The position numbers and the translations under genes were made by a program. Positions 7,310 through 14,913 of a stretch of DNA of 64,000 nucleotides are shown in pieces. The notes below the pieces were generated by a model, which saw only the letters and a program-made list of their open reading frames with translations, made no database searches and was not told the DNA's origin. Positions within the stretch are counted from its first letter, which is position 1. Each line of letters begins with the position of its first letter. Source of the DNA: Pseudomonadota bacterium (GTDB taxonomy: Bacteria > Desulfobacterota > Desulfarculia > Desulfarculales > Desulfarculaceae); contig JAHIQI010000069.1 of the NCBI GenBank assembly GCA_018902755.1, positions 62,001 to 126,000 on the forward strand, given 5' to 3'.

Positions 7310-9643
7310 ATGGATCATGGGCAACGCTTCGATGTCCTGGCTCATGTGGTGGAGATCGCCAATGCCTCGGTGGAGGTGCATGAGCGCCTGGACAGCATCT
7401 TGGGCACCATCAACAAGCACCTGGGCTCGCGCCTGGCGGTGCTGTTTCTACAGGAAACCGCCAAGAGCCAACTGACCCAGGCCAACGTATGGCCCCGCCA
7501 GCCGCGGGGCGGCAATCCCCTGGAAGTGGCCTTTGGCCAGGGCCAGGTGGGGCGGGCGGCCCGTGACCGGGAGCCTCAGTTGGTGCAGGTGAAACTGCCC
7601 AGCGACGACCCGGCCCTGGACGCGTTGTGCCAGGAGGGCGAGTTGGCCGCCTTGTTCCCGGTGATGGACGACAACCGGCTCTACGCCGTGCTGCTTTTGG
7701 TCTTCGAGCCGGGGCGCACCATGGACACCGACGAGGTGCTCCTTTTGCAGATGGTCTCCCGGGAGATGGCCGGCGCCATCCGCAACCATCGCCTCTATTT
7801 CGAGGCCAAGCGGCGCATCACCGAACTCAACGTGATCAGCGAGCTGGGCCGGGCGGCGGTGTCCACCATCGAGTTGGACGAGCTTCTGGACACGGTGGCG
7901 GGCATGGTGGCCAAGCTGTTGGGAGCCAAGGGCGGCAAGGTGTGCATCAACGCCCCCACCAACGACCCTCCCCGCTTGCAGGCATTGTTCGGACAGGTGC
8001 CCCCGGAGTGCTCGAACATCTCGGCCTGCCTGGGCGAGTGCCAGCTCTACGACCCGGACGACGGGGCTCACCAGGAGGGCGGCGGACAGGCCAAGGGCAT
8101 GTGCGTGCCGCTGAGCTTCAAGGGCAACTACCACGGGCACCTGTGCGTGTTCGAAAAGATGGTGTTGGACAAGGACGCGGTGCCCCGCTTCAACGTGGAG
8201 GACCACAACCTTCTGCTCACCATGGCCTCCATGATCTCCTCGGCCATGGAAAACGCCCTTGTCTTTCAGCGCATCGAGGTGTTGGCGCAGCGCAACGAGG
8301 AGATGGTGGGCTCCCTGGCCACCCTCTACGAGATCAGCACCGTGCTCATGACCACCATGGACTTCGAGGCCACGGTGCTCATCGTCATGGACGCGGTGAT
8401 CCATCCCGCCGGTCTGGACCACGACCGGGTGGTGCTGTTTTTGCTGGACGAGGACGAGCAGGTGATGCGGCCCATCGCCAACATGGGCAAGGATCCCGAC
8501 AACCAGATGCACATGGAACTGACCCAGAGCTTGAGCGAGCTCCGGGACCAGCGGCCCCACCGGCCCCTGCTCACCGACCTGCGCCTGGCCAACCTGGAGG
8601 TGCCTTTCGACACCGGGAACGGCCAAACTTCGCTGTACATGAACAACGGGGCCAGCGTGGTAGTGGAGGACCCCCAGAACGACCCCAGGGTCGATCCCAA
8701 TCTGGTGGAGGTCCTGAGCCTGAAAGAGCCCTTCGTGGCCGTGCCCATGTTCGCCAAGGGCAAGGTGGTGGGGGCCATACTGGTGAACAATTACCTGAGC
8801 CGCCGCCCCTTTGGCGAGCGCGACCTCAAGCTTCTGGGCATGCTGGCCAGCCTGGCCGGTTTGGCCCTGGAGACGGCGCGGCTCTACCACAACCTGGAAA
8901 GCGCCAACAAGGAGCTGGCCCAGATGCGCAACCGCCTGTTGGAGGCGGACAAGCTGGCCGCCTTGGGCGAGATCGCCGCCGGGGTGGCTCATGAGATCAG
9001 GAACCCCCTGGTCTCCATAGGCGGCTTCACCCGGCGCATCCGCAAGAAGGTGGGCGACGACTCGCCCATCACCGCCTATCTGGACGTGATCATCGAGGAG
9101 GTGTCGCGCCTGGAGCGCACCCTCAACGAGATGCTGGACTTTTCCTCGGACGCCCGGGGGCACTTCGAGGAGCACGACCTCAACCAGATCATCGAGCAGT
9201 CCCTGGAGCTGTTGGAGCGCGAGCTGGTGGAGAACAACGTAGAGGTGCGGCGCGAGTTGGGCAAGGGCCTGCCTCCGGTGTACTGCGACGACCGCCAAAT
9301 AAAGCACGTTTTCCTCAACCTGGTGCTAAACGCCGTCCAGGCCATGGGGCCCAACCACGGGCGGCTGACCATGCGCACCTTCAGCGTGATGCGCGAGGGC
9401 AAGCAGTTCGTGGCCGGCGAGGTGAGCGACACCGGCGGCGGCATCCCCATGGAAGTGGTGCACAACATCTTCAACCCCTTCTTCACCACCAAGGACGCGG
9501 GCTCGGGTCTGGGCCTGTCCATCGTGCACAAGATCGTCACCCGGCACTTCGGCCAGGTGGAGGTGCACAACCGGGGCGACGAGGGAGCCTCCTTCCTGGT
9601 GACCCTGCCCGCCGCCGAAGAGGGCCGGGCCTATCTGAAGTAA
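7310..9643 (+). CDS. Cytoplasmic sensor histidine kinase with three GAF domains
   Basis: A 777-residue soluble kinase: three GAF-type domains (about residues 10-160, 180-335 and 345-530), a short coiled segment, an NtrB-like HisKA domain with AAGVAHEIRNPL (His561) and a HATPase domain (VSDTGGGI, GSGLGLSIV). No transmembrane helix is visible, so it senses an internal signal or ligand. The second GAF contains a run of Cys residues (CSNISACLGECQL) that could bind metal or respond to redox state; this is inference. It follows glgA by 3 bp and no receiver gene is adjacent, so its partner must lie elsewhere. Confidence 0.9.
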   Translation: MDHGQRFDVLAHVVEIANASVEVHERLDSILGTINKHLGSRLAVLFLQETAKSQLTQANVWPRQPRGGNPLEVAFGQGQVGRAARDREPQLVQVKLPSDDPALDALCQEGELAALFPVMDDNRLYAVLLLVFEPGRTMDTDEVLLLQMVSREMAGAIRNHRLYFEAKRRITELNVISELGRAAVSTIELDELLDTVAGMVAKLLGAKGGKVCINAPTNDPPRLQALFGQVPPECSNISACLGECQLYDPDDGAHQEGGGQAKGMCVPLSFKGNYHGHLCVFEKMVLDKDAVPRFNVEDHNLLLTMASMISSAMENALVFQRIEVLAQRNEEMVGSLATLYEISTVLMTTMDFEATVLIVMDAVIHPAGLDHDRVVLFLLDEDEQVMRPIANMGKDPDNQMHMELTQSLSELRDQRPHRPLLTDLRLANLEVPFDTGNGQTSLYMNNGASVVVEDPQNDPRVDPNLVEVLSLKEPFVAVPMFAKGKVVGAILVNNYLSRRPFGERDLKLLGMLASLAGLALETARLYHNLESANKELAQMRNRLLEADKLAALGEIAAGVAHEIRNPLVSIGGFTRRIRKKVGDDSPITAYLDVIIEEVSRLERTLNEMLDFSSDARGHFEEHDLNQIIEQSLELLERELVENNVEVRRELGKGLPPVYCDDRQIKHVFLNLVLNAVQAMGPNHGRLTMRTFSVMREGKQFVAGEVSDTGGGIPMEVVHNIFNPFFTTKDAGSGLGLSIVHKIVTRHFGQVEVHNRGDEGASFLVTLPAAEEGRAYLK

Positions 9644-9658
9644 GAGGGGAGGGGAGCC

Positions 9659-10195
9659 ATGGCCGCCGAGGTGGTGAGCCTGGATCAGGTGAGGCGCGAC
9701 AAACAGGCCAGGGCCGCCTTTGGCCGCTGGGAGCGCCGCCTGGGCCACCGGCCCGACGCCGCCGCGGCCCTGCCCGACCTACCAGACGCCGCCCTGCACC
9801 AGTTGGCCGAGCTGGGCCAGCAGGCCACCCTGGCCATCTACGACGTGGTGCTGGGGGTGCGGGGCCTGGGGCCGGGGGAGCGCTACCCCGACCTGGAGGC
9901 CCGCCAAAAGCTGGAGGCCTTGGATGTGTTCCTGTTCCTGGCCGATCAGGTGCGCTTCGAGGTGATGGTGCGCTTGGGCTGGCTGGACCCCGGCCCGGTG
10001 CGCGAGGCGGGCATCCTGGAAATGGCCAAGAACTACCGCCGGTTTCAGGCCGAGGCGGGCCGAGCGCCCCTGCGCCTGACCAAGGTCTATCCCTCCTACC
10101 AGCAGGTGGAGCGGCGCATGGGCCTGGAGCCCGAGGCGGTGGTGCGCTCGGTGATCCCCCAGGCCCTTGCCGCCTTCAAGGCCGGATTGGCCTGA
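9659..10195 (+). CDS. Conserved hypothetical protein (178 aa)
   Basis: Unrecognised soluble, mostly helical protein without signal peptide or transmembrane helix. It has a central segment rich in conserved-looking aromatic and acidic residues (LEALDVFLFLADQVRFEVMVRLGWL) and a C-terminal SYQQVERRMG. A GAGGGGAGGGG ribosome site precedes the ATG, 15 bp after the GAF kinase stop, so it is probably co-transcribed with it and may be a dedicated partner. Codon use matches its neighbours. Confidence 0.7.
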   Translation: MAAEVVSLDQVRRDKQARAAFGRWERRLGHRPDAAAALPDLPDAALHQLAELGQQATLAIYDVVLGVRGLGPGERYPDLEARQKLEALDVFLFLADQVRFEVMVRLGWLDPGPVREAGILEMAKNYRRFQAEAGRAPLRLTKVYPSYQQVERRMGLEPEAVVRSVIPQALAAFKAGLA

Positions 10196-10238
10196 ACCGG
10201 TCTTTTATCCACTCCCTGGAACCTGCGGGCCCATTTTC

Positions 10239-10267
10239 TTGACACTAAATTATGATGGTGCTATTCA
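10239..10267 (+). promoter_or_regulatory. Sigma-70-type promoter before the HdrD-like gene
   Basis: TTGACA at 10239-10244, a 17-bp spacer and TATTCA at 10262-10267, about 80 bp before the start codon. An inverted repeat (ATGATG at 10252-10257, CATCAT at 10266-10271) overlaps the -10 box and could be an operator. Confidence 0.55.
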
Positions 10268-10348
10268 TCATGAGCACCCGCATGAACAGCGCGCAGCCCC
10301 GGGGCTGGGCGCTTCGGCTGATTTTAGGATGATAAGGAGAACACCGGT

Positions 10349-11488
10349 ATGCCCGCCACACCGTTCCTGGAGGTTAGTGAGGCCATCGCCCTTATGGGCG
10401 GCGAGACCCTGTACCAGTGCATGCAGTGCGGCCTGTGCTCGGGGCTCTGCCCCTGGCCCTCGGTGGACAGCCCCTTCCGCACCCGCCAGCTCATCAAGAT
10501 GGGCCAACTGGGCCTGGAGGGCTTCGAGTCCGACGATATTCTTTACGCCTGCACCACCTGCAAGCTTTGCGTGAACAACTGTCCCCGCGAGGTGGCCATC
10601 ATCGACGTGATCCGGGCCATGCGGGCCATGATCGCCGAGAGCGGCGCCGCCCCCAAGAGCCTGGGAGCCATCATGGGCTCCATCCACTCCAAGGGCAACC
10701 CCTGGTCCGAGGAGCGTGACAAGCGCGAGAAGTGGACCGAGGGCCTGGAGGTGCCGCGCTTCGACGGCAGCCAGGAGTATTTCCTGAGCGTCTGTTGCAC
10801 CTCGGCCTATGACCCCCGCTCCCAGCAGATCGCCAAGGCCCTGGTAAAGGTGCTGAACGCGTCGGGCGTGAGCTACGGCATCATCGGCAACGAGGAAAGC
10901 TGCTGCGGCGAGGCCCTGCGCAAGATGGGCGACGAAGAGCAGTTCACCGGCCTGGCCGAGAAGAATATCAAGCTGTTCAACGACAAGGGCGTCAAGAAGA
11001 TCCTCACCACCAGCCCCCACTGCTTCACCACCTTCACCCAGGAATACCCCGAGTTCGGCGGCGAGTTCGAGGTGGTGCACTACACCCAACTGCTCAAGCA
11101 GCTGTTGGACGAGGGCAAGCTGAGCCTGGGCGGCTACGGCAAGAAGGTGATCTACCACGACCCCTGCTACCTGGGCCGTCACAGCCAGGTGTTCGACGAG
11201 CCTCGCGACCTGTTGACCGCCAGTGGAGCCGAGGTTATCGAGTTCGGCCGCAACAAGGGCATGGCCGTATGTTGCGGCGGCGGCGGCGGACGCCTGTGGA
11301 TGGAAGCCGAGCCCGAGCAGCGCTTCAGCACCCACAAGATCCGCGAGGCGGCTGAAAAGGGCGCCGAGGTGCTGGCCACCTGCTGCCCCTACTGCATCAA
11401 CATGTTCGTGGACAGCGCCAAGACCGAGAACGTGGACGACAAGCTCGAGGTCAAGGACCTGGCCGAGATCATCGCCGAGCAGCTCTAA
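10349..11488 (+). CDS. HdrD/GlcF-like iron-sulfur protein with two CCG domains
   Basis: A 379-residue (Fe-S)-binding protein of the heterodisulfide-reductase-related family. Two [4Fe-4S] ferredoxin motifs (CMQCGLCSGLCP, about residues 24-35; CTTCKLCVNNCP, about 68-79) precede two cysteine-rich CCG domains (CCTSAYD... ESCCGE, and HDPCYLGRH... CCGGGGG... TCCPYC). Proteins of this layout pass electrons between a membrane or flavin partner and a thiol/disulfide or organic acid. No HdrA, flavoprotein, DsrM or dehydrogenase partner is adjacent, and the gene has its own promoter and terminator, so its partner is unknown. An AAGGAGA site fixes the ATG. Confidence 0.85.
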   Translation: MPATPFLEVSEAIALMGGETLYQCMQCGLCSGLCPWPSVDSPFRTRQLIKMGQLGLEGFESDDILYACTTCKLCVNNCPREVAIIDVIRAMRAMIAESGAAPKSLGAIMGSIHSKGNPWSEERDKREKWTEGLEVPRFDGSQEYFLSVCCTSAYDPRSQQIAKALVKVLNASGVSYGIIGNEESCCGEALRKMGDEEQFTGLAEKNIKLFNDKGVKKILTTSPHCFTTFTQEYPEFGGEFEVVHYTQLLKQLLDEGKLSLGGYGKKVIYHDPCYLGRHSQVFDEPRDLLTASGAEVIEFGRNKGMAVCCGGGGGRLWMEAEPEQRFSTHKIREAAEKGAEVLATCCPYCINMFVDSAKTENVDDKLEVKDLAEIIAEQL

Positions 11489-11508
11489 TCCGGTACTTTG
11501 AAATACTC

Positions 11509-11544
11509 AAGCCCCTGGGCCCAATGGGTCTGGGGGCTTTTTTT
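11509..11544 (+). terminator. Rho-independent terminator after the HdrD-like gene
   Basis: AGCCCC at 11510-11515 pairs with GGGGCT at 11533-11538, with partial pairing inside, and is followed by an uninterrupted T-tract. Confidence 0.85.
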
Positions 11545-11596
11545 GCTCCCGTGACTGGCATAGAATGTACGGAAATTAAATTTGGAGGCGGGGACC

Positions 11597-12022
11597 ATGA
11601 AAAAGTTGTTGGTGATTGGTTTGAGCTTGGGGATGCTTTTGGCCGCAACTCTGGCCCAGGCCGGCGAGAGCCAGGGGGAGAAGCTGGTGCGCGACCTGTG
11701 GGCCCTGTTCGCTGCCAAGGACCTGGCCAAGGTCGAAGCCATGACCAGCCCGGCCTTTCAGTCGGTGCGCTCCATCGGTGCCTGTGACAAGGCCCAGCAG
11801 ATGAAGCTGACCGCGGGCCTTGACCTGGGGCCCTACACCCTGAGCGACTTCAAGGTGACCGAGCAGGGTCCGGTGATCGTGGCCACCTACACGGTCAGCG
11901 TGGCCGAGACCATCAACGGCCAGCGGCTGGACAAAAAGCCTGCCCCGCGCATGAGCATATTCATCAAGACCGAGCAGGGGTGGAAGTGGCTGGCCCACGC
12001 CAACCTGAAGCCGGTGAAGTAA
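11597..12022 (+). CDS. Small secreted protein (NTF2/SnoaL-like fold suspected), copy 1
   Basis: A 141-residue exported protein with a clear signal peptide (MKKLLVIGLSLGMLLAATLAQAG) and a mature part of about 115 residues. The mature part has the layout of small NTF2/DUF4440-like proteins (helical start EKLVRDLWALF, closing WKWLAHANL), but this is inference from pattern. GGAGG lies 9 bases before the ATG. It is a tandem duplicate of the next gene; the shared blocks are EKLVRDLWA, SPAFQSV, PRMS(I/V)FI and W(K/Q)WLAHA. Confidence 0.75.
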   Translation: MKKLLVIGLSLGMLLAATLAQAGESQGEKLVRDLWALFAAKDLAKVEAMTSPAFQSVRSIGACDKAQQMKLTAGLDLGPYTLSDFKVTEQGPVIVATYTVSVAETINGQRLDKKPAPRMSIFIKTEQGWKWLAHANLKPVK

Positions 12023-12030
12023 GGAAAACC

Positions 12031-12453
12031 ATGCGGCGTCTCTTTTGCCTGCTTGCGGCCCTGTGCCTGCTGACCAGCGCCACCGCCTGGGCCGAGCCTC
12101 AGGCGGACGGCGAAAAGTTGGTGCGGGATCTGTGGGCCTCCTCGGCCACCAAGCAGTGGGCCCAACAGGCGGGGATGATCTCCCCGGCCTTTCAGTCGGT
12201 GTATCCCTCCGGGGCGCGCAACAAGGCCCAGGAAATGGCCAGTTTGGATGAGGTCACCTTCACCAAGTTCGAGCTGAGCGGTTTCCGCACCACCCAGCAG
12301 GGGCCGGTGGCCGTGGTCACCTATCTGGCCAAGGTGGAGGAGATGAAGGGCGCCCTGCGGGTGGACGGAAAGACTTCGCCGCGCATGAGCGTGTTCATCC
12401 ACACCAACAAGGGCTGGCAGTGGCTGGCCCACGCCAGCATCCCCGCGCCGTAG
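12031..12453 (+). CDS. Small secreted protein (NTF2/SnoaL-like fold suspected), copy 2
   Basis: A 140-residue paralogue of the preceding gene, separated from it by 8 bp, with its own signal peptide (MRRLFCLLAALCLLTSATAWA). The two mature domains align end to end but have diverged through the middle, so the duplication is not recent. The ATG at 12031 follows AAGGAAAA. A strong terminator 22 bp downstream closes this two-gene unit. Confidence 0.75.
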   Translation: MRRLFCLLAALCLLTSATAWAEPQADGEKLVRDLWASSATKQWAQQAGMISPAFQSVYPSGARNKAQEMASLDEVTFTKFELSGFRTTQQGPVAVVTYLAKVEEMKGALRVDGKTSPRMSVFIHTNKGWQWLAHASIPAP

Positions 12454-12475
12454 GGCAGGGGACAGACGGTTCGCG

Positions 12476-12511
12476 CCCCCGGGTCCGCCAGGACTCGGGG
12501 GTTTGTTTTTT
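12476..12511 (+). terminator. Rho-independent terminator after the secreted-protein pair
   Basis: An 11-bp stem with one G-T pair (CCCCCGGGTCC at 12476-12486, GGACTCGGGGG at 12491-12501), a GCCA loop, then TTTGTTTTTT. It separates the pair from the convergent TIR gene. Confidence 0.88.
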
Positions 12512-12517
12512 AGGGAG

Positions 12518-13501
12518 CTATCCCTCCGAGGCCTTGAGGTCGCGCAGCAGGCGGTCGAAAGCCTGTTTGTAAGAGTCGTGGTCTTTCCAGTCGGTGAAAT
12601 CGCCTATGTGGCGGGTGCGGCGAATGTCGGCGGCCCAGGCCTTGTCGGTGTCCATTACCGCGTCGTCCAGGCGAATAGGGAACAGAACCGTCTTGCCGGG
12701 GTTCTTGCGCTCCTTTTCAAAGGCGGTCTCCACTTCCTTTTCCACCCAATCGCTTTGAATGGATTTTTCAGTGAGGATGAGCAAAAGCTTGTCGTGAATG
12801 CGGATTGAGTGGTCAATGCTGTCCCTGATACGGTCGCCGATCTTTAGGTCCTCGGGCGCAAACCAGACACGGACTTTGTTGCCTTGCAGGTCCGCGTGCA
12901 GTCTGCGGGCGAAGTCGTCGTCCTGAGACGAATAGCTTATGAAGCAGGAATAAAACTGGAAAGGTTGGGAAGTAAGGGAAGGAATGAGCTTGATGAAATC
13001 TTCCGGTACACCGCATCCGCGCAGGAACGCTTCAGGGATTTTGCCTTTGGATTGGTAGAGGGTATCTATGCCCAGAGAGGAAGGGCCCATATGATGAACC
13101 GAATCCAGGCCTAGGGTTTCACTCAAATCGTTGGCTGCGAATGTGGTATGCCCAACAAAGGCTCTTGAGAGGTTCGCTCCTGCGAAATCAGTTTGCCTAA
13201 AATCTACACCTACTAAATAGGAACCTTTTAGATTGGCACAGTAAAAATCTGCACCTCCTAAAATGGAGGCACCTAGGTCTGCTCCAGTAAGATCTGATTC
13301 GGCGAAAAATGCCATCCTTAGATCAGAATTTGTGAAAGATGCTTCCTTTAAGTTAACGCGAGTAAAATCCACACCTGCCAAATTACAATTTTCTTGCCGT
13401 ATTCCCTGGAGGTCGAGGTGTTCTCCCCAATTGCTATGCCTCCATCTATTCCAAACCTTCACTCCTTGTTTGAATATTCTCAAATGCTCCTGATTAGCCA
13501 C
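12518..13501 (-). CDS. Pentapeptide-repeat protein with C-terminal TIR domain
   Basis: A 327-residue two-domain protein. After a short N-terminal helix (QGVKVWNRW), residues about 35-125 form pentapeptide repeats (A[DN]LxG type: DLTGADLGA, GADFYCANLKG, DFAGANLSR), a right-handed beta-helix. Residues about 183-320 are a TIR domain (FISYSSQDDDFA, VWFAPEDLKIGDRI) ending in DWVEKEV. Glu256 falls where NAD-cleaving TIR enzymes such as SARM1 carry the catalytic Glu (DWVHKEI), so NADase activity is plausible. The GTG at 13501 follows AGGGGGG and gives the usual MANQEHL start; longer starts at 13567 and 13588 are less likely. The 5' half is AT-rich compared with its neighbours, suggesting acquisition. 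Role in defence or signalling is unproven. Confidence 0.88.
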   Translation of the reverse strand: MANQEHLRIFKQGVKVWNRWRHSNWGEHLDLQGIRQENCNLAGVDFTRVNLKEASFTNSDLRMAFFAESDLTGADLGASILGGADFYCANLKGSYLVGVDFRQTDFAGANLSRAFVGHTTFAANDLSETLGLDSVHHMGPSSLGIDTLYQSKGKIPEAFLRGCGVPEDFIKLIPSLTSQPFQFYSCFISYSSQDDDFARRLHADLQGNKVRVWFAPEDLKIGDRIRDSIDHSIRIHDKLLLILTEKSIQSDWVEKEVETAFEKERKNPGKTVLFPIRLDDAVMDTDKAWAADIRRTRHIGDFTDWKDHDSYKQAFDRLLRDLKASEG

Positions 13502-13660
13502 GACTCCCCCCTCTTTCCTTACCAACTCTTTTCTTTCCCCACGCCGCCAAGCAAACGTCACGCCCATAATAACCCAACCCCGCCCCAACCGACTATCCTT
13601 GACACCGCCCCCCGCTCCCCTTACTTATTACCTAACGACCAACTCAGCCGAGGAGAGAAC

Positions 13661-14827
13661 GTGACCGCGCTTCCCGCCCTGGACCCCACCCTGACCTTTG
13701 AGCAAGGCCCCATCCGCCCGCCCAGCGAGGCCCAGAGCCTGCTCCTGCGCTTCACCCGCAACTGCCCTTGGAACAAGTGCAAGTTCTGTCCGGTGTACAA
13801 GCGCCGCACCTTCAGCCGCCGCTCCATCGAAGAGATCAAGGCCGACATCGACACGGCGGCGGAGATGCGCCGGGAGATCGTGGAGCTTTCCCGGGCCATG
13901 GGCCATGGCGGCGACTTCAGCGCGGACGTGGTGAACCGGGTGTTCTCCACCCCCACGGTCAGCGAAGCCTTCCGCAACGTGGCCGCCTGGCTCTACTACG
14001 GCACGGGCAACGTGTTCCTGCAGGACGCCAACAACCTGGTGATGAAACCAGCGGTGCTCACCGAGGCTTTGCACTATTTGCGCGAAAAGCTGCCCGAGGC
14101 CAAGCGGGTCACCACCTACGCGCGCTCCTCCACCGCCGCCCAGCGCACCGTGGAAGAGCTGACCATGATCCGGAAGGCGGGCTTGGACCGGGTGCACATC
14201 GGCCTGGAGACCGGATACGACCCGCTGCTCAAGTTCATGAACAAAGGCGTGACCGCGGCCAAGCAGATAAAGGGCGGGCAGAATATCAAGGCCGCGGGCA
14301 TGGAGCTGAGCGAGTACGTGATGCCCGGCCTGGGTGGCCGGCGCTGGTGGCGCGAGCACGCCAAGGCCACCGCCGAGGTGCTAAACCAGATCAACCCGGA
14401 CTTCATACGCCTGCGCACCCTTCGAGTGCCCGAACGCATCGAGCTGCACAAAGACCTGTTGGCGGGCGACTTCGTCAAGCGCAGCGACGACGAGACCGTG
14501 GAGGAGATTCGCCTGTTCATCGCCACCCTGGACGGCATCACTTCCACCATCACCAGCGACCACATCATGAACCTCATCGAGACGGTGGGCGGCAAGCTTC
14601 CCGAGGACAAGCCCAAGATGCTGGCCATCATGGACAAGTACCTGGCCTTGCCGGATCATGAGCGCCTGCTTTATCGCATGTGCCGCCGTATGGGCCGCTG
14701 CCGCGAGCCTCGGGACATCGACCGCCTGGGCCTCAGGGGCGACCTGGAGGCCAACCTGGCGAAGATAGAAGCGTCGGGGCAGGACGCGGACGATCTGCTG
14801 AACGAGCTGGCCGATTCGATGGTGTAG
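13661..14827 (+). CDS. Radical SAM protein
   Basis: A 388-residue radical SAM enzyme. The [4Fe-4S]/SAM motif is NCPWNKCKFC (about residues 36-45), a CX4CX2C spacing rather than the canonical CX3CX2C. A TIM-barrel core follows, with VHIGLETGYDPLLKFMNKG typical of Elp3/MiaB-like SAM barrels and a YVMPGLGG loop. The GTG at 13661 is preceded by AGGAGAG; the open frame continues upstream through AT-rich DNA to 13394 but has no matching ribosome site. It is a single gene divergent from the TIR gene; the substrate is not predictable from sequence. Confidence 0.85.
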   Translation: MTALPALDPTLTFEQGPIRPPSEAQSLLLRFTRNCPWNKCKFCPVYKRRTFSRRSIEEIKADIDTAAEMRREIVELSRAMGHGGDFSADVVNRVFSTPTVSEAFRNVAAWLYYGTGNVFLQDANNLVMKPAVLTEALHYLREKLPEAKRVTTYARSSTAAQRTVEELTMIRKAGLDRVHIGLETGYDPLLKFMNKGVTAAKQIKGGQNIKAAGMELSEYVMPGLGGRRWWREHAKATAEVLNQINPDFIRLRTLRVPERIELHKDLLAGDFVKRSDDETVEEIRLFIATLDGITSTITSDHIMNLIETVGGKLPEDKPKMLAIMDKYLALPDHERLLYRMCRRMGRCREPRDIDRLGLRGDLEANLAKIEASGQDADDLLNELADSMV

Positions 14828-14913
14828 CGGCACAGCCTGGAAGCCGGGGCTTTGTTGGCCAAGCTTTTTACTAAGCCATGGCCCCCGCGCCTCCGGCGTG
14901 GTAAACCTCGGCT

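Noticed and set aside
7448..9307. Long minus-strand open frame (619 codons) opposite the GAF kinase
   Set aside because: Same antisense artefact; the kinase on the plus strand is certain.
13394..13660. N-terminal extension of the radical SAM frame
   Set aside because: It runs through AT-rich DNA shared with the divergent TIR gene and has no ribosome site; the GTG at 13661 has a good one.
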